Of a stretch of 11,886 nucleotides of DNA, positions 1-6,902 are shown one piece after another. The stretch's first letter is position 1. Each line of letters begins with the position of its first letter. The position numbers and the translations under genes were made by a program. The notes under the pieces were generated by a model. That model did no database searches. It was not told where the DNA came from and worked only from the letters and a program-made list of their open reading frames with translations. Source of the stretch: DAISKN01 sp963716925 (GTDB lineage: Bacteria; Acidobacteriota; Vicinamibacteria; Marinacidobacterales; SMYC01); NCBI GenBank assembly GCA_963716925.1, contig CAVQUX010000008.1, positions 1 to 11,886 of the forward strand, read 5' to 3'.

Positions 1-130
1 TCTTCCCGCCGTGTCGATTCACGATCGCCAGGACAATCGCCATTCCGAGCCCCCGGGCGCGGGACTTGGTGCTGAAGAAAGGGTCGAAGACATGCTCCAG
101 CGTCGTCCTGGTCATGCCGGCGCCGTCGTC
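1..130 (-). pseudogene. Out-of-frame C-terminal remainder of the sensor-kinase ATPase domain (continues past left edge)
   Basis: Reading the minus strand from base 130 in the frame one base back from the upstream open frame gives a clean continuation of a GHKL ATPase domain: DDGAGM (G1 box), then FDPFFSTK (F box), then GLGMAIVLAIVNRHGGK (G2 box and the following strand). The frame remains open to the window edge. The upstream frame instead ends within nine codons at a TGA (114-112). The two pieces join exactly if one base is added after 131, giving V-T-D-D-G-A-G, so this is one gene split by a one-base deletion, natural or from sequencing. The 3' end of the gene is outside the window. Confidence 0.8.
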
Positions 131-1497
131 GTGACCTCGAGGGTCACGAAGGAATCCCCGGCAATGCCGTCCGGTGACGGCGACAGCGAAAGGACGTCCT
201 GGCGCGAAGCGCGCCGGGCACGCACCTCGATGGTGCCGCGCTCTTCTCCGATCGCCTCGCGGGCGTTCGCCAGGAGATTTCGAAAGACGATGTCGAGAGA
301 GCGGGGATCCGCACGGACGAGGAGCGGCTCGCCGCACCAGTTCCACCATACGTCGACATTGGCCGGGCGGAGCGCCACCCAGCGCCGGGCGAAGGAGCGC
401 ATGAAATCGCCGACGTCGGTCGAGACCGGCTCGACGGCGCTCGCCCCGGCGAAGGCGAGGAGGTCGTCCACGAAAGATTCCGCGCGGCCGACGGCCGCCT
501 CGACGCTCCTCAGCGTCTCGCGAGTCGAGGCGGAGGTCATCTCCTCGCGTCGGGCGAGCCGCACCAGGTCGGAGATCTCCCGGCAGGTCTCCCGGACTCG
601 ATAGGCCGCGCCCTGGGCGACGGAAGCGGCGACTCCGGTCCTCGCCTCCTCGGTCCGGCGCTCGAAGGTGGATTCGAGGCGACGCTCGGTCCGCTCCTGG
701 ACGGTGACGAACGCGTCGGTGATGTCTACGAAATAGCGCCGGATGCGCTCTTCGGTCTTCTCGAACTGCGCTTTCAGCTCCCGCTCCGTCGAGACCCGCG
801 ACTCCTCGGAGCGCTCCAACCTGGCCACGAGCGCCGCCGTTTCCTCCGAAGCCGCTTTCAGGATCGAGTGCGCCTCGAGAAGCTCGCCCGAGAGCGCGGC
901 CGTCCGGAACGTGAGCTCATGGATCCGGTGAGCCGTGGCGGTCAGCAGGAGACCGAAGAGAATCACCATCCCGCCCATCGCCACGTGAAGCTCGTCGCCC
1001 ATCGAAAGGAACCGGATGGCGAGCGGAGCGAGGGCGGGAACGGTGTAGGCGAGAAACGCGTCCATGCGAACCGAGAACGTCGCCGACGCCCCGGCCACCA
1101 TGCCGCCGAGAACGAAAGCCACGAAGGTCTGGTGCGGCACCGAGGGGGGAAGCAGCCAGATGCCGGCCGCTCCCCAGAGGAGGCCGGCGGCGAAGATCCC
1201 GGAGACGAAATAGCCGGTCCACCGCCCCGGGTCGAAGTCACGATTCGATGCGACCCGACGAAACCACTCGCCGTGAGCGAAGCGGACAGCGGTGAGCCCC
1301 ATCAGGCTCGTCCACCACAGCGCGAGCACCGAGGGCTCGACCCAGTCCCTGAGAATCCCGACGAGGATGGAAGCGTTGATGACCGTGGCGGCGAAGCCGA
1401 TGGGCGCGTTCTCGTAGAGGCGCCGGACCTGGGCCTCCGTTTGTCCTCCGACCGCGGGGAGGACGACTTCACGAGAGGTCTCGGTCCTGACGGTCAT
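112..1497 (-). CDS. Membrane-anchored sensor histidine kinase-like protein, frameshifted at about base 131
   Basis: As read, 461 aa. Residues ~34-189 hold about six hydrophobic segments (roughly 34-50, 55-72, 95-117, 122-142, 148-165, 172-189), a membrane sensor module rather than a periplasmic one. Residues ~205-285 are charged and heptad-like, probably coiled coil. A GHKL ATPase domain begins near 355, with an N box at N407-N411 (NLLANAREAI). The G1, F and G2 boxes lie in another frame downstream. No histidine occurs between H210 and the end of this frame, so the usual H box (HDFNN or HELRT type) is missing; in VAASVAQGAAY a glutamine (Q295) sits where one would expect it. The ATG start at 1497 precedes the first helix; no Shine-Dalgarno is visible. 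It is divergent from the membrane gene at 1595. It may be a decayed kinase, an inactive regulator, or a kinase hit by an assembly error. Calling it kinase-like is secure; activity is doubtful. Confidence 0.8.
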   Translation of the reverse strand: MTVRTETSREVVLPAVGGQTEAQVRRLYENAPIGFAATVINASILVGILRDWVEPSVLALWWTSLMGLTAVRFAHGEWFRRVASNRDFDPGRWTGYFVSGIFAAGLLWGAAGIWLLPPSVPHQTFVAFVLGGMVAGASATFSVRMDAFLAYTVPALAPLAIRFLSMGDELHVAMGGMVILFGLLLTATAHRIHELTFRTAALSGELLEAHSILKAASEETAALVARLERSEESRVSTERELKAQFEKTEERIRRYFVDITDAFVTVQERTERRLESTFERRTEEARTGVAASVAQGAAYRVRETCREISDLVRLARREEMTSASTRETLRSVEAAVGRAESFVDDLLAFAGASAVEPVSTDVGDFMRSFARRWVALRPANVDVWWNWCGEPLLVRADPRSLDIVFRNLLANAREAIGEERGTIEVRARRASRQDVLSLSPSPDGIAGDSFVTLEVTTTAPA

Positions 1498-1594
1498 GGC
1501 GCGGGCGAAGGATATCAGGAAATGCCGAACGACGCCCCGCTCGTGGACTACATCACTCTCTTCGGAATCGTGTTACCGGAATAGAATCTTCCTC
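1498..1594. promoter_or_regulatory. Divergent intergenic region between the kinase-like gene and the membrane-protein gene
   Basis: These 97 bases separate two divergent starts, so both promoters should lie here. On the plus strand TAGAAT (1582-1587) differs from the -10 consensus at one base, but no good -35 sits 16-18 bases upstream. A transcript from it would begin about at the GTG start (1595), i.e. nearly leaderless, which fits the absence of a Shine-Dalgarno there. No clear minus-strand promoter was recognised. Confidence 0.3.
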
Positions 1595-2263
1595 GTGAGC
1601 CACTCCAACCGGTTGCTTTCAAAAAACGGCGCTGGCCACGCTTTGTGGCTTCTTGGCGCGGCGGCGATCGGGTTCGCCGTGTCGTGGACGTTCTCCGGGA
1701 TACTTCGCTTCCACCGCCCCGAATTCGTGCTGGCTCACGCCCTCGTGGCCGGTGGGTTCGTGGCCGCGTACTTTCGGTGGAGCCGCGTGAACCTGCGAAG
1801 AGACCTCCGATCGAATTGGATTCGGGGCGTGGCGGCGGCAGCCGTCGCAGGAAGTTTCGTGGTGGCGAACGTTCTCTCGCAGCCGTCATCTCCCGCTCCC
1901 GGAGGACTCGCACTCGTTTTCGCGGTGCTCCGCGACGGAGTCGTCTACGGGCTCGTCGACTCACTCCTTCTGACGGTGGTCCCTGTCGCCTCGGCCCGCC
2001 TGGCGTTTTCGCGCGGATACCCCTGGGCCACAGCCGGTGTCGGGCTCGCGGCGAGCATAATCGTGACTTCCGCCTATCACCTGGGCTTCGCGGAGTTCCG
2101 GGGGGCCGCACTCGTAGGGCCGATCGTCGGCAACGCAGTCCTGACGCTCGCATTCCTGGTGAGCTCCAACCCCTGGTCCGCGATTCTCGGGCATGTAGCG
2201 ATGCACGTGGCGGCGGTGCTCCACGGCATCGACAGCACGATACAACTCCCGCCGCACTACTGA
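1595..2263 (+). CDS. Polytopic membrane protein of unknown function, weakly CPBP-like
   Basis: 222 aa from the GTG at 1595. The frame is open from 1496, but the codons before 1595 give a polar, low-complexity stretch unlike the rest. About six to seven hydrophobic segments fill the protein (e.g. residues ~15-37, 44-62, 76-95, 102-130, 140-160, 170-210), placing it in the inner membrane. The C-terminal NPWSAILGHVAMHVAAVLHG resembles the last conserved helix of CPBP (Abi/CAAX-protease-like) proteins, usually written as WPAILxHxxxN. The catalytic EExxxR pair is absent; RDGVVYGLVDSLLL sits in its approximate place. I would therefore not call it a protease. Its stop lies 10 bp from the stop of the convergent DUF5916 gene, with no room for a separate terminator. 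Confidence 0.7.
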   Translation: MSHSNRLLSKNGAGHALWLLGAAAIGFAVSWTFSGILRFHRPEFVLAHALVAGGFVAAYFRWSRVNLRRDLRSNWIRGVAAAAVAGSFVVANVLSQPSSPAPGGLALVFAVLRDGVVYGLVDSLLLTVVPVASARLAFSRGYPWATAGVGLAASIIVTSAYHLGFAEFRGAALVGPIVGNAVLTLAFLVSSNPWSAILGHVAMHVAAVLHGIDSTIQLPPHY

Positions 2264-2273
2264 CCGAGCGGAT

Positions 2274-4487
2274 TCACAACCGGAACGTGTACTGAAACTT
2301 CACCGAGCCTTGCTCGAAATAGGGAACGAACTTTTCCTCGCTGTCCAGCCAACCGCGGTTGTAAACCAGAAAAAGATCGTTCCCCGGTTTCAGAATCCAT
2401 CGAAACCGGCTCTGGAACCCCAGGAGCCGCGAGTCGGAGTCGTACTGGACGAGGTTGGCCCAGGAAACGTCGGGCGAGAAGTTTGTGTCGGCCCGGAGCT
2501 CGTAGATCGACGCCTGAAAATCGCCTTCCGGCAGCTCGACGTCGTTTTGCTCCGTTCGCGCCTCGAGGCGCAGGTGAGCATCCGGCTTCCACGTGAGACC
2601 GAGCTCGAGTTGTCGAAGGGTGCCGCCGTAGAAGCTTCCCCACCACCACGCGAAATCGACCACCCACGGCCTCTTCGTCGCGGTATTGACCTCGAAGCGG
2701 TAGCGCGTCCATCGATAGTCGCCGGGAGGAATCACCACTCCTGGATGGATCTCGAAGGGCAGATCGAGCCTCTGAAACTCGGGGATGAAGTTCCACTCGA
2801 TGTGTTCCTGGGATTCGGTGCGGAGGTTGAGGGGCGCCGTGAAGATGCGCCAGTCGAGAACGCGTCCTTCGAGGTCGGTTACCACCTGAGGAAAGAGCTC
2901 GAAGTTGAAGCGTCGGATCCCGAGCTGGGGCGCCCTTGGGCGGAACGTGATGAACGGCCTGATCTTGCGAATCCCGGTTCGCGGGACGAAGCCGAGCTCG
3001 GCGCGGAAGTCGTCCCCGATCTCGAGGCCGCTGATGCCGGCATCCCAGCGCTCGTTCGGATAGTCGAGCGTGAAGCCAAAGGCGTGGTCGGTTTTGGCGA
3101 GCGCCTCATCCTTGGTTCCGAGAGCGTACAGATCGAGGCTGAGGTTCTTGTCCCCACGGAACGTGGAAGTGGCGAAACGCGCATCGACGCCGAAGAGAGT
3201 GTTGTCACCGGTCCCCTCGGGATTCCCATGGGTGAGAATCGCCCCGACCCACGACTGGCGCAGAACATTGCGGCTCACTCGGGCGGCGAGAAGGTTCTGG
3301 GGAGAAACGGTTCCGAAACCGTCGATGTCGGTTTCCTGGGTCTGGACGTCCAGAACCCCGACGTTGAATCCTCGTTCTCGGCCCACGAGCTTGGTTCCAA
3401 CGAGCAGGGGCACCTCCTGGCCGGCGAGAAGCCCGATGCTTCTGGAGAAGAACGGAATCAAGTCGGCCTCGGAGCGCGGGCGCAGCCCCGCGACTTCGAA
3501 GACACCGCTTCCTTCGAGGAAGAAGGCCCTTTTCTCGGGAAAGAACAGGGGAAACCGCGTGAGGTTGACCTGCCGCGCGTCGACCTCGGTCTCGGCGAAA
3601 TCGGTGTTCACCGAGACCGATGCGTTGAGGCTGGGGGTGATGTTCTTGAACACGTCGACCCCGACATCCGCTTGACCATCGCCGTCGTCCGCTCCGGCGG
3701 AGACGTAGGGTCGGATGTCGAGTCCCCGTCCCTGCTCGACGCCCTCGAGCGCGGTGAGACGGCCGGCCATGGATAGATTGGTGAGCCATACTTCGCGCCG
3801 CGGAGAGGCCCAGCGGTCCACCTCGTTCCGGCGTTTGATGGTCCGCTCGACGTTCAGGCCCCAGGTCGTCTGTCCGGGCTTGAATCGAAGGGTCTTGAAG
3901 GGAATGGCGATCTCCGCGACCCAGCCCTGGTCGGTGACCCGGGCGGCCGCTTGCCAGATGCCGTCCCACTCGAGGCTGCGCTGCTCGGCATTGTTCGCGA
4001 CCTGCCCGTCGGCGCGCGCCCCCTGGGGATTCACTTCGAAGAAGAACCCGTTACGGAAGTCGAAGAAGGGGTCCACGAGGATGACAATCCGATCGTCGAC
4101 ATCGAAGTTCGCGTCACGGCCGAGCTGAGTGGCGATGATGGCCGGGGGTTCCCGGTCGCGGCAGAGGATCCCGAAGTAGAGGTTGTCCTCATCATAGAGA
4201 ACCCTGACCTCGGTCTCCTCGGTGGGATCCGATTCCGGTATCGGCTCCTGCTGGAGGAGGCGACCGATGGAAGGGACGGAAGACCAGCCGGGCTCGTCGA
4301 GAACGCCGTCGATGCGGACGGGTTCCGAGACGGTGTGAGCGGGAGCCGCCGGGACCTCGTCGGCGGCCCCTGCGAGCGCGGCGATCACGCTCAGAGTGAG
4401 AATGTGATCCCTCCCGTGAGCGACCAGTCCGGCGAATCTCCCGAGAGGCGTCTTCTCACGCCGGCGTCGAAACCGAGGTCGCGCCAC
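2274..4487 (-). CDS. DUF5916 / CBM9-like outer-membrane beta-barrel protein
   Basis: About 737 aa if translated from the GTG at 4487. A hydrophobic stretch (residues ~29-43, ILTLSVIAALAGAA) is the signal-peptide core. Residues ~55-240 form a carbohydrate-binding-family-9-like domain opening with RIDGVLDEPGW. After ~255 comes the DUF5916 region with its diagnostic FFPEKRAFFLEG, then alternating hydrophobic/polar strands typical of a large outer-membrane barrel, ending VKFQYTFRL. The ligand is unknown; CBM9-like domains hint at glycans but do not prove it. The start is uncertain: the GTG at 4487 overlaps the upstream gene by 97 bp and gives an arginine-rich leader; GTG 4388 lies 2 nt after the upstream stop but leaves almost no signal peptide; an ATT at 4403-4401 follows GGGAGGG at good spacing and would give a neat signal peptide. 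It is last in the run starting at the response regulator. Confidence 0.85.
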   Translation of the reverse strand: MARPRFRRRREKTPLGRFAGLVAHGRDHILTLSVIAALAGAADEVPAAPAHTVSEPVRIDGVLDEPGWSSVPSIGRLLQQEPIPESDPTEETEVRVLYDEDNLYFGILCRDREPPAIIATQLGRDANFDVDDRIVILVDPFFDFRNGFFFEVNPQGARADGQVANNAEQRSLEWDGIWQAAARVTDQGWVAEIAIPFKTLRFKPGQTTWGLNVERTIKRRNEVDRWASPRREVWLTNLSMAGRLTALEGVEQGRGLDIRPYVSAGADDGDGQADVGVDVFKNITPSLNASVSVNTDFAETEVDARQVNLTRFPLFFPEKRAFFLEGSGVFEVAGLRPRSEADLIPFFSRSIGLLAGQEVPLLVGTKLVGRERGFNVGVLDVQTQETDIDGFGTVSPQNLLAARVSRNVLRQSWVGAILTHGNPEGTGDNTLFGVDARFATSTFRGDKNLSLDLYALGTKDEALAKTDHAFGFTLDYPNERWDAGISGLEIGDDFRAELGFVPRTGIRKIRPFITFRPRAPQLGIRRFNFELFPQVVTDLEGRVLDWRIFTAPLNLRTESQEHIEWNFIPEFQRLDLPFEIHPGVVIPPGDYRWTRYRFEVNTATKRPWVVDFAWWWGSFYGGTLRQLELGLTWKPDAHLRLEARTEQNDVELPEGDFQASIYELRADTNFSPDVSWANLVQYDSDSRLLGFQSRFRWILKPGNDLFLVYNRGWLDSEEKFVPYFEQGSVKFQYTFRL

Positions 4488-5101
4488 TCCCAGATGAAGC
4501 CCGCGAGAAGACGACTCTCATGGCTTTCGCCTTCGACCCTTTCTCCTTCGACTTCGACGACGAGACGCAGACCTTCGCGCAGGGCCCGTTCCAGAATGGC
4601 TCCCCAAAGAATGCCTGCCGCGCCGGAACGCTCGCGAACCGCCCCCGCGTTCAAATGATAGACGAATCCCGCATCCTCACGAGAGACCAGGAAGATCCCC
4701 TCGACTCCAAGCCCGCTTTCGCCGGTCTCGGGCAGGAGTGGCCCCACCTCGACGGCGATCGAGGTCCCGGAGCGTTCCTGAAGCGCCCCCTCGCGAAGGA
4801 CGCCTTTGAGAAACACCGCAACGTCCTGGAATGCGACCTCGTCATCGCGGTGCTGAACCTTGAACTCGCCCACGAGCTCCCAGTTCCGGACGAACCCGTA
4901 GTTAAGAATGAGAGCGGGGGCCACGAGCTCTCGGCTGCCTCCTTCACGCGTCCGACCGAACCCGGTCAGGCCAAGCTCGATCTCGAGCTCGCGGACCGAG
5001 GCGACGTCGGCATCGGTCGAAATGAACGGGCGGTAGGCATAAGCGTGGGACGGTACCGCACCCCAGAGGAGTCCAAGCACAGGCAATGCGGCGCGGCTCA
5101 C
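4391..5101 (-). CDS. Small predicted outer-membrane beta-barrel protein
   Basis: 236 aa from the GTG at 5101, whose GTGA overlaps the rhodanese stop; an upstream GGGGAAGAG can serve as Shine-Dalgarno. Longer in-frame starts reach 5302 but only re-read the rhodanese gene as an arginine-rich, cysteine-containing leader, so I reject them. Residues 1-20 form a Sec signal peptide ending SHA (cleavage about A20-Y21). The mature protein begins YRPFISTDADVASVRELEIE, a start seen in Phenol_MetA_deg-like/transporter-type outer-membrane barrels. It continues as amphipathic strands alternating with charged turns and ends LTGGITFSL, the aromatic/hydrophobic terminal strand used in barrel assembly. Its size suits a barrel of about 10-12 strands. 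Substrate unknown. Overlap with its neighbours suggests co-translation with the rhodanese. Confidence 0.75.
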   Translation of the reverse strand: MSRAALPVLGLLWGAVPSHAYAYRPFISTDADVASVRELEIELGLTGFGRTREGGSRELVAPALILNYGFVRNWELVGEFKVQHRDDEVAFQDVAVFLKGVLREGALQERSGTSIAVEVGPLLPETGESGLGVEGIFLVSREDAGFVYHLNAGAVRERSGAAGILWGAILERALREGLRLVVEVEGERVEGESHESRLLAGFIWEWRDLGFDAGVRRRLSGDSPDWSLTGGITFSL

Positions 5102-5457
5102 CTCTTCCCCGGAACGACTTCGCCGCCCGCATCCTTCCAGGCACGAATGCCGCCCTCGAGGTTCAGCACGTTGAAGCCTTTCTCGCTGAGCCGGGCCGCG
5201 ACTCCCCGACTCACCTGGAGCCCGCGTACGCAATAGACGATCACCGCGCGGTCTTTCGACAGACGCTCCGCCCAATCGTCCACGCTCGCAGGGTCCTTCC
5301 ATTCAGCCGAGGGAATGAGCACCGGGTCGGCGTCGAAATCGGTGGCGAGGCGCACATCCAGGACTTGGGGAGGGCTTGCTTCGGAAAGCTTCGCTTCGAG
5401 CTCCTCGGTGTCGATGAACAGGGGAGGGGACTCGGAACGCTGCGTCGGAGCCGTCAT
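5098..5457 (-). CDS. Single-domain rhodanese-like sulfurtransferase
   Basis: 119 aa from the ATG at 5457; a TTG at 5475 in the same frame would add six residues. A complete single rhodanese domain is visible: PPQVLDVRLATDFDAD (the LDVR strand), then the active-site loop in IVYCVRGLQVSRG, with the catalytic cysteine at residue 76 counted from this ATG, then the closing LEGGIRAWKDAGGEVV. The cysteine loop CVRGLQ resembles chromate-resistance-associated and other stand-alone rhodaneses rather than the CRKGVR type. No signal peptide, so cytoplasmic. Such proteins carry sulfane sulfur as cysteine persulfide; the acceptor here is unknown. It sits between the sensor kinase and two outer-membrane proteins, with GTGA overlap to the next gene. 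The ATG overlaps the stop of a nine-codon reading frame. Confidence 0.9.
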   Translation of the reverse strand: MTAPTQRSESPPLFIDTEELEAKLSEASPPQVLDVRLATDFDADPVLIPSAEWKDPASVDDWAERLSKDRAVIVYCVRGLQVSRGVAARLSEKGFNVLNLEGGIRAWKDAGGEVVPGKR

Positions 5458-5486
5458 CACGATAAGAGCCAACAAACGGGGTTCAT
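5457..5486 (-). other. Possible nine-codon leader minicistron upstream of the rhodanese gene
   Basis: On the minus strand an ATG at 5486 sits five bases after GGAG and encodes MNPVCWLLS followed by TGA. The last A of that stop is the first A of the rhodanese ATG (TGATG). The Shine-Dalgarno fits this ATG better than it fits the rhodanese start, which has none of its own close by. It could couple translation into the rhodanese gene. It could also be chance, or the remnant of a longer rhodanese N-terminus in another frame. No peptide homology was recognised. Confidence 0.3.
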
Positions 5487-5522
5487 GGGATCTCCACGGC
5501 TCTTGCTCGAGCCCGCTAGAGC

Positions 5523-6902
5523 TTAGCTCGCAGAGGTAAGAACTCGGTAAGAAACAGCTTCCGAGGAAGGCAGCTCGACTGAGAACGAAGACCCCTTACC
5601 GAGCTCGCTCTGGACGGAGATCTTGCCGTGGTGGAACTCCACGATTCGGGCCGCAATCGCGAGTCCCAAACCCGCCCCGCCGGTTCGTCGGTTGCGGGAC
5701 GGATCGGCGCGGTAGAAGCGCTCGAAGATCCGTCTGGTGTCGGAAGCGAGGATGCCCGCGCCGGTGTCAGTCACCACCAGCCGCACCTCGCCCTCGCCCC
5801 TGCTGAGAACGACGCTCACGCTCCCCTTGGGGTCGGTGAACTTCAAAGCGTTGTCGATGAGATTCGCTACCAGTCGGCGAAGCTCGGACCGCCTCCCTTC
5901 GACGGGGGCGGCACCGATGTCCGCCACGATGAGTTCGATGTCTTTAGACTCCGCCATCGGTCGGAACTGCTCGACGGTCTCGAGAACGACGTCCGCGAAG
6001 TCCACCGGGGAAAGCTCCGTCGGCCCGGCTTCGATCCTGGAGAGCGTCAGAAGGTCTTCCACCATGAGCGTCAGCCGATCGATTTCGTCGAGCTGGCTTC
6101 GGACGAGGGACTTCGCCTCGGTCTCGAGCGCGCCCGCGGAGAGGGCCGATTGGGCTTGAACTTTGAGAACGGTGAGCGGCGTGCGGAGCTCATGGGAGGC
6201 ATCGGCGGTGAACTGTCGAAGTCGTTGGACTGCGCCTTCCAGGCGTTCCAGCATCTGATTGAAAGAGAGCCGGACCCGTTCCAGCTCGTCGTAGGACCGG
6301 GCCGGCTGAGGAAGTCTCTCCGAGAGGTTCGTGTCGTGAACGCGGGCTGCGGCCTCGCCGATCGCAGCGAGAGGCGCCGTCGCTCTCCCGGCCAGGGCGT
6401 GGGCGAGAAGCGCCGCGACGAAAAGCCCCCCGATCAGCGAGACCGCCATGACCGCTCGCAGGGCGCGCCTCGCTTCGAGCTGGCTCCCCGCTGGAACGCC
6501 CACCCTCAGATCGAACCCTCGAAACCCGGATCCTTCCATCCAGTAGACGTCTTTCGCGCTGCGGAAGAAGGCCCCGCTGTTCGCAGGGAGGGCGGCGTCG
6601 CCGAGCTCGGCCGAGGCGAACATCGTCTCCGATCCTTCCACCACTTGCATCAGCACACCTGTTCGAGAGCCGAGATGCTCCCCCATCTCCTCGAGGAGGA
6701 AGTCGCGGCCGCCAGCTTCGTGATCGGCCATGAAATCCTCGAGCCACCGGAGCTCCTGGGCTGCGGCTCCCCGAAGCTCGGCGCGCAGATTCCGCCAGAG
6801 CAGAAGGTCGATGGCAGTGAAGCTTCCGAGAAGAAGAGCGGCCTCGAAGAAAAACGCGTAGAGCGCAACGGCTCTCCGCAGACTCCTGGGCCTACGTGGC
6901 AT
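5523..6902 (-). CDS. HAMP-domain sensor histidine kinase, partner of the adjacent response regulator
   Basis: 459 aa, a full-length membrane kinase of the EnvZ/CusS/BaeS type. TM1 spans ~11-35, a periplasmic sensor region ~36-150, TM2 ~151-172, HAMP ~173-225. The H box FTADASHELRTPLTVLK carries H237, followed by a two-helix dimerisation domain. The ATPase has an N box (NLIDNALKF, N347 and N351), G1 DTGAGI (379-384), F box FERFYRAD and G2 GGAGLGLAIA. All catalytic boxes are present, unlike the kinase-like gene at the left edge. The ATG at 6902 overlaps the response-regulator gene by 11 bp, so the two are almost certainly co-translated partners. The periplasmic part shows no sensor fold I can name, so the stimulus is unknown; position suggests metal or envelope stress. 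Confidence 0.95.
   Translation of the reverse strand: MPRRPRSLRRAVALYAFFFEAALLLGSFTAIDLLLWRNLRAELRGAAAQELRWLEDFMADHEAGGRDFLLEEMGEHLGSRTGVLMQVVEGSETMFASAELGDAALPANSGAFFRSAKDVYWMEGSGFRGFDLRVGVPAGSQLEARRALRAVMAVSLIGGLFVAALLAHALAGRATAPLAAIGEAAARVHDTNLSERLPQPARSYDELERVRLSFNQMLERLEGAVQRLRQFTADASHELRTPLTVLKVQAQSALSAGALETEAKSLVRSQLDEIDRLTLMVEDLLTLSRIEAGPTELSPVDFADVVLETVEQFRPMAESKDIELIVADIGAAPVEGRRSELRRLVANLIDNALKFTDPKGSVSVVLSRGEGEVRLVVTDTGAGILASDTRRIFERFYRADPSRNRRTGGAGLGLAIAARIVEFHHGKISVQSELGKGSSFSVELPSSEAVSYRVLTSAS

Noticed and set aside
2264..2273. Terminator between the convergent membrane-protein and DUF5916 genes
   Set aside because: Only ten bases separate the two stops and no hairpin with a T-run is visible around them.
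2310..3776. A 488-codon plus-strand open frame opposite the DUF5916 gene
   Set aside because: It is the antisense of a clearly conserved barrel gene. Its translation is rich in charged residues with no domain, as expected from GC-rich codon bias.
5102..5302. N-terminal extension of the small barrel protein
   Set aside because: It re-reads the rhodanese gene out of frame; GTG 5101 gives a proper signal peptide and a GTGA overlap.
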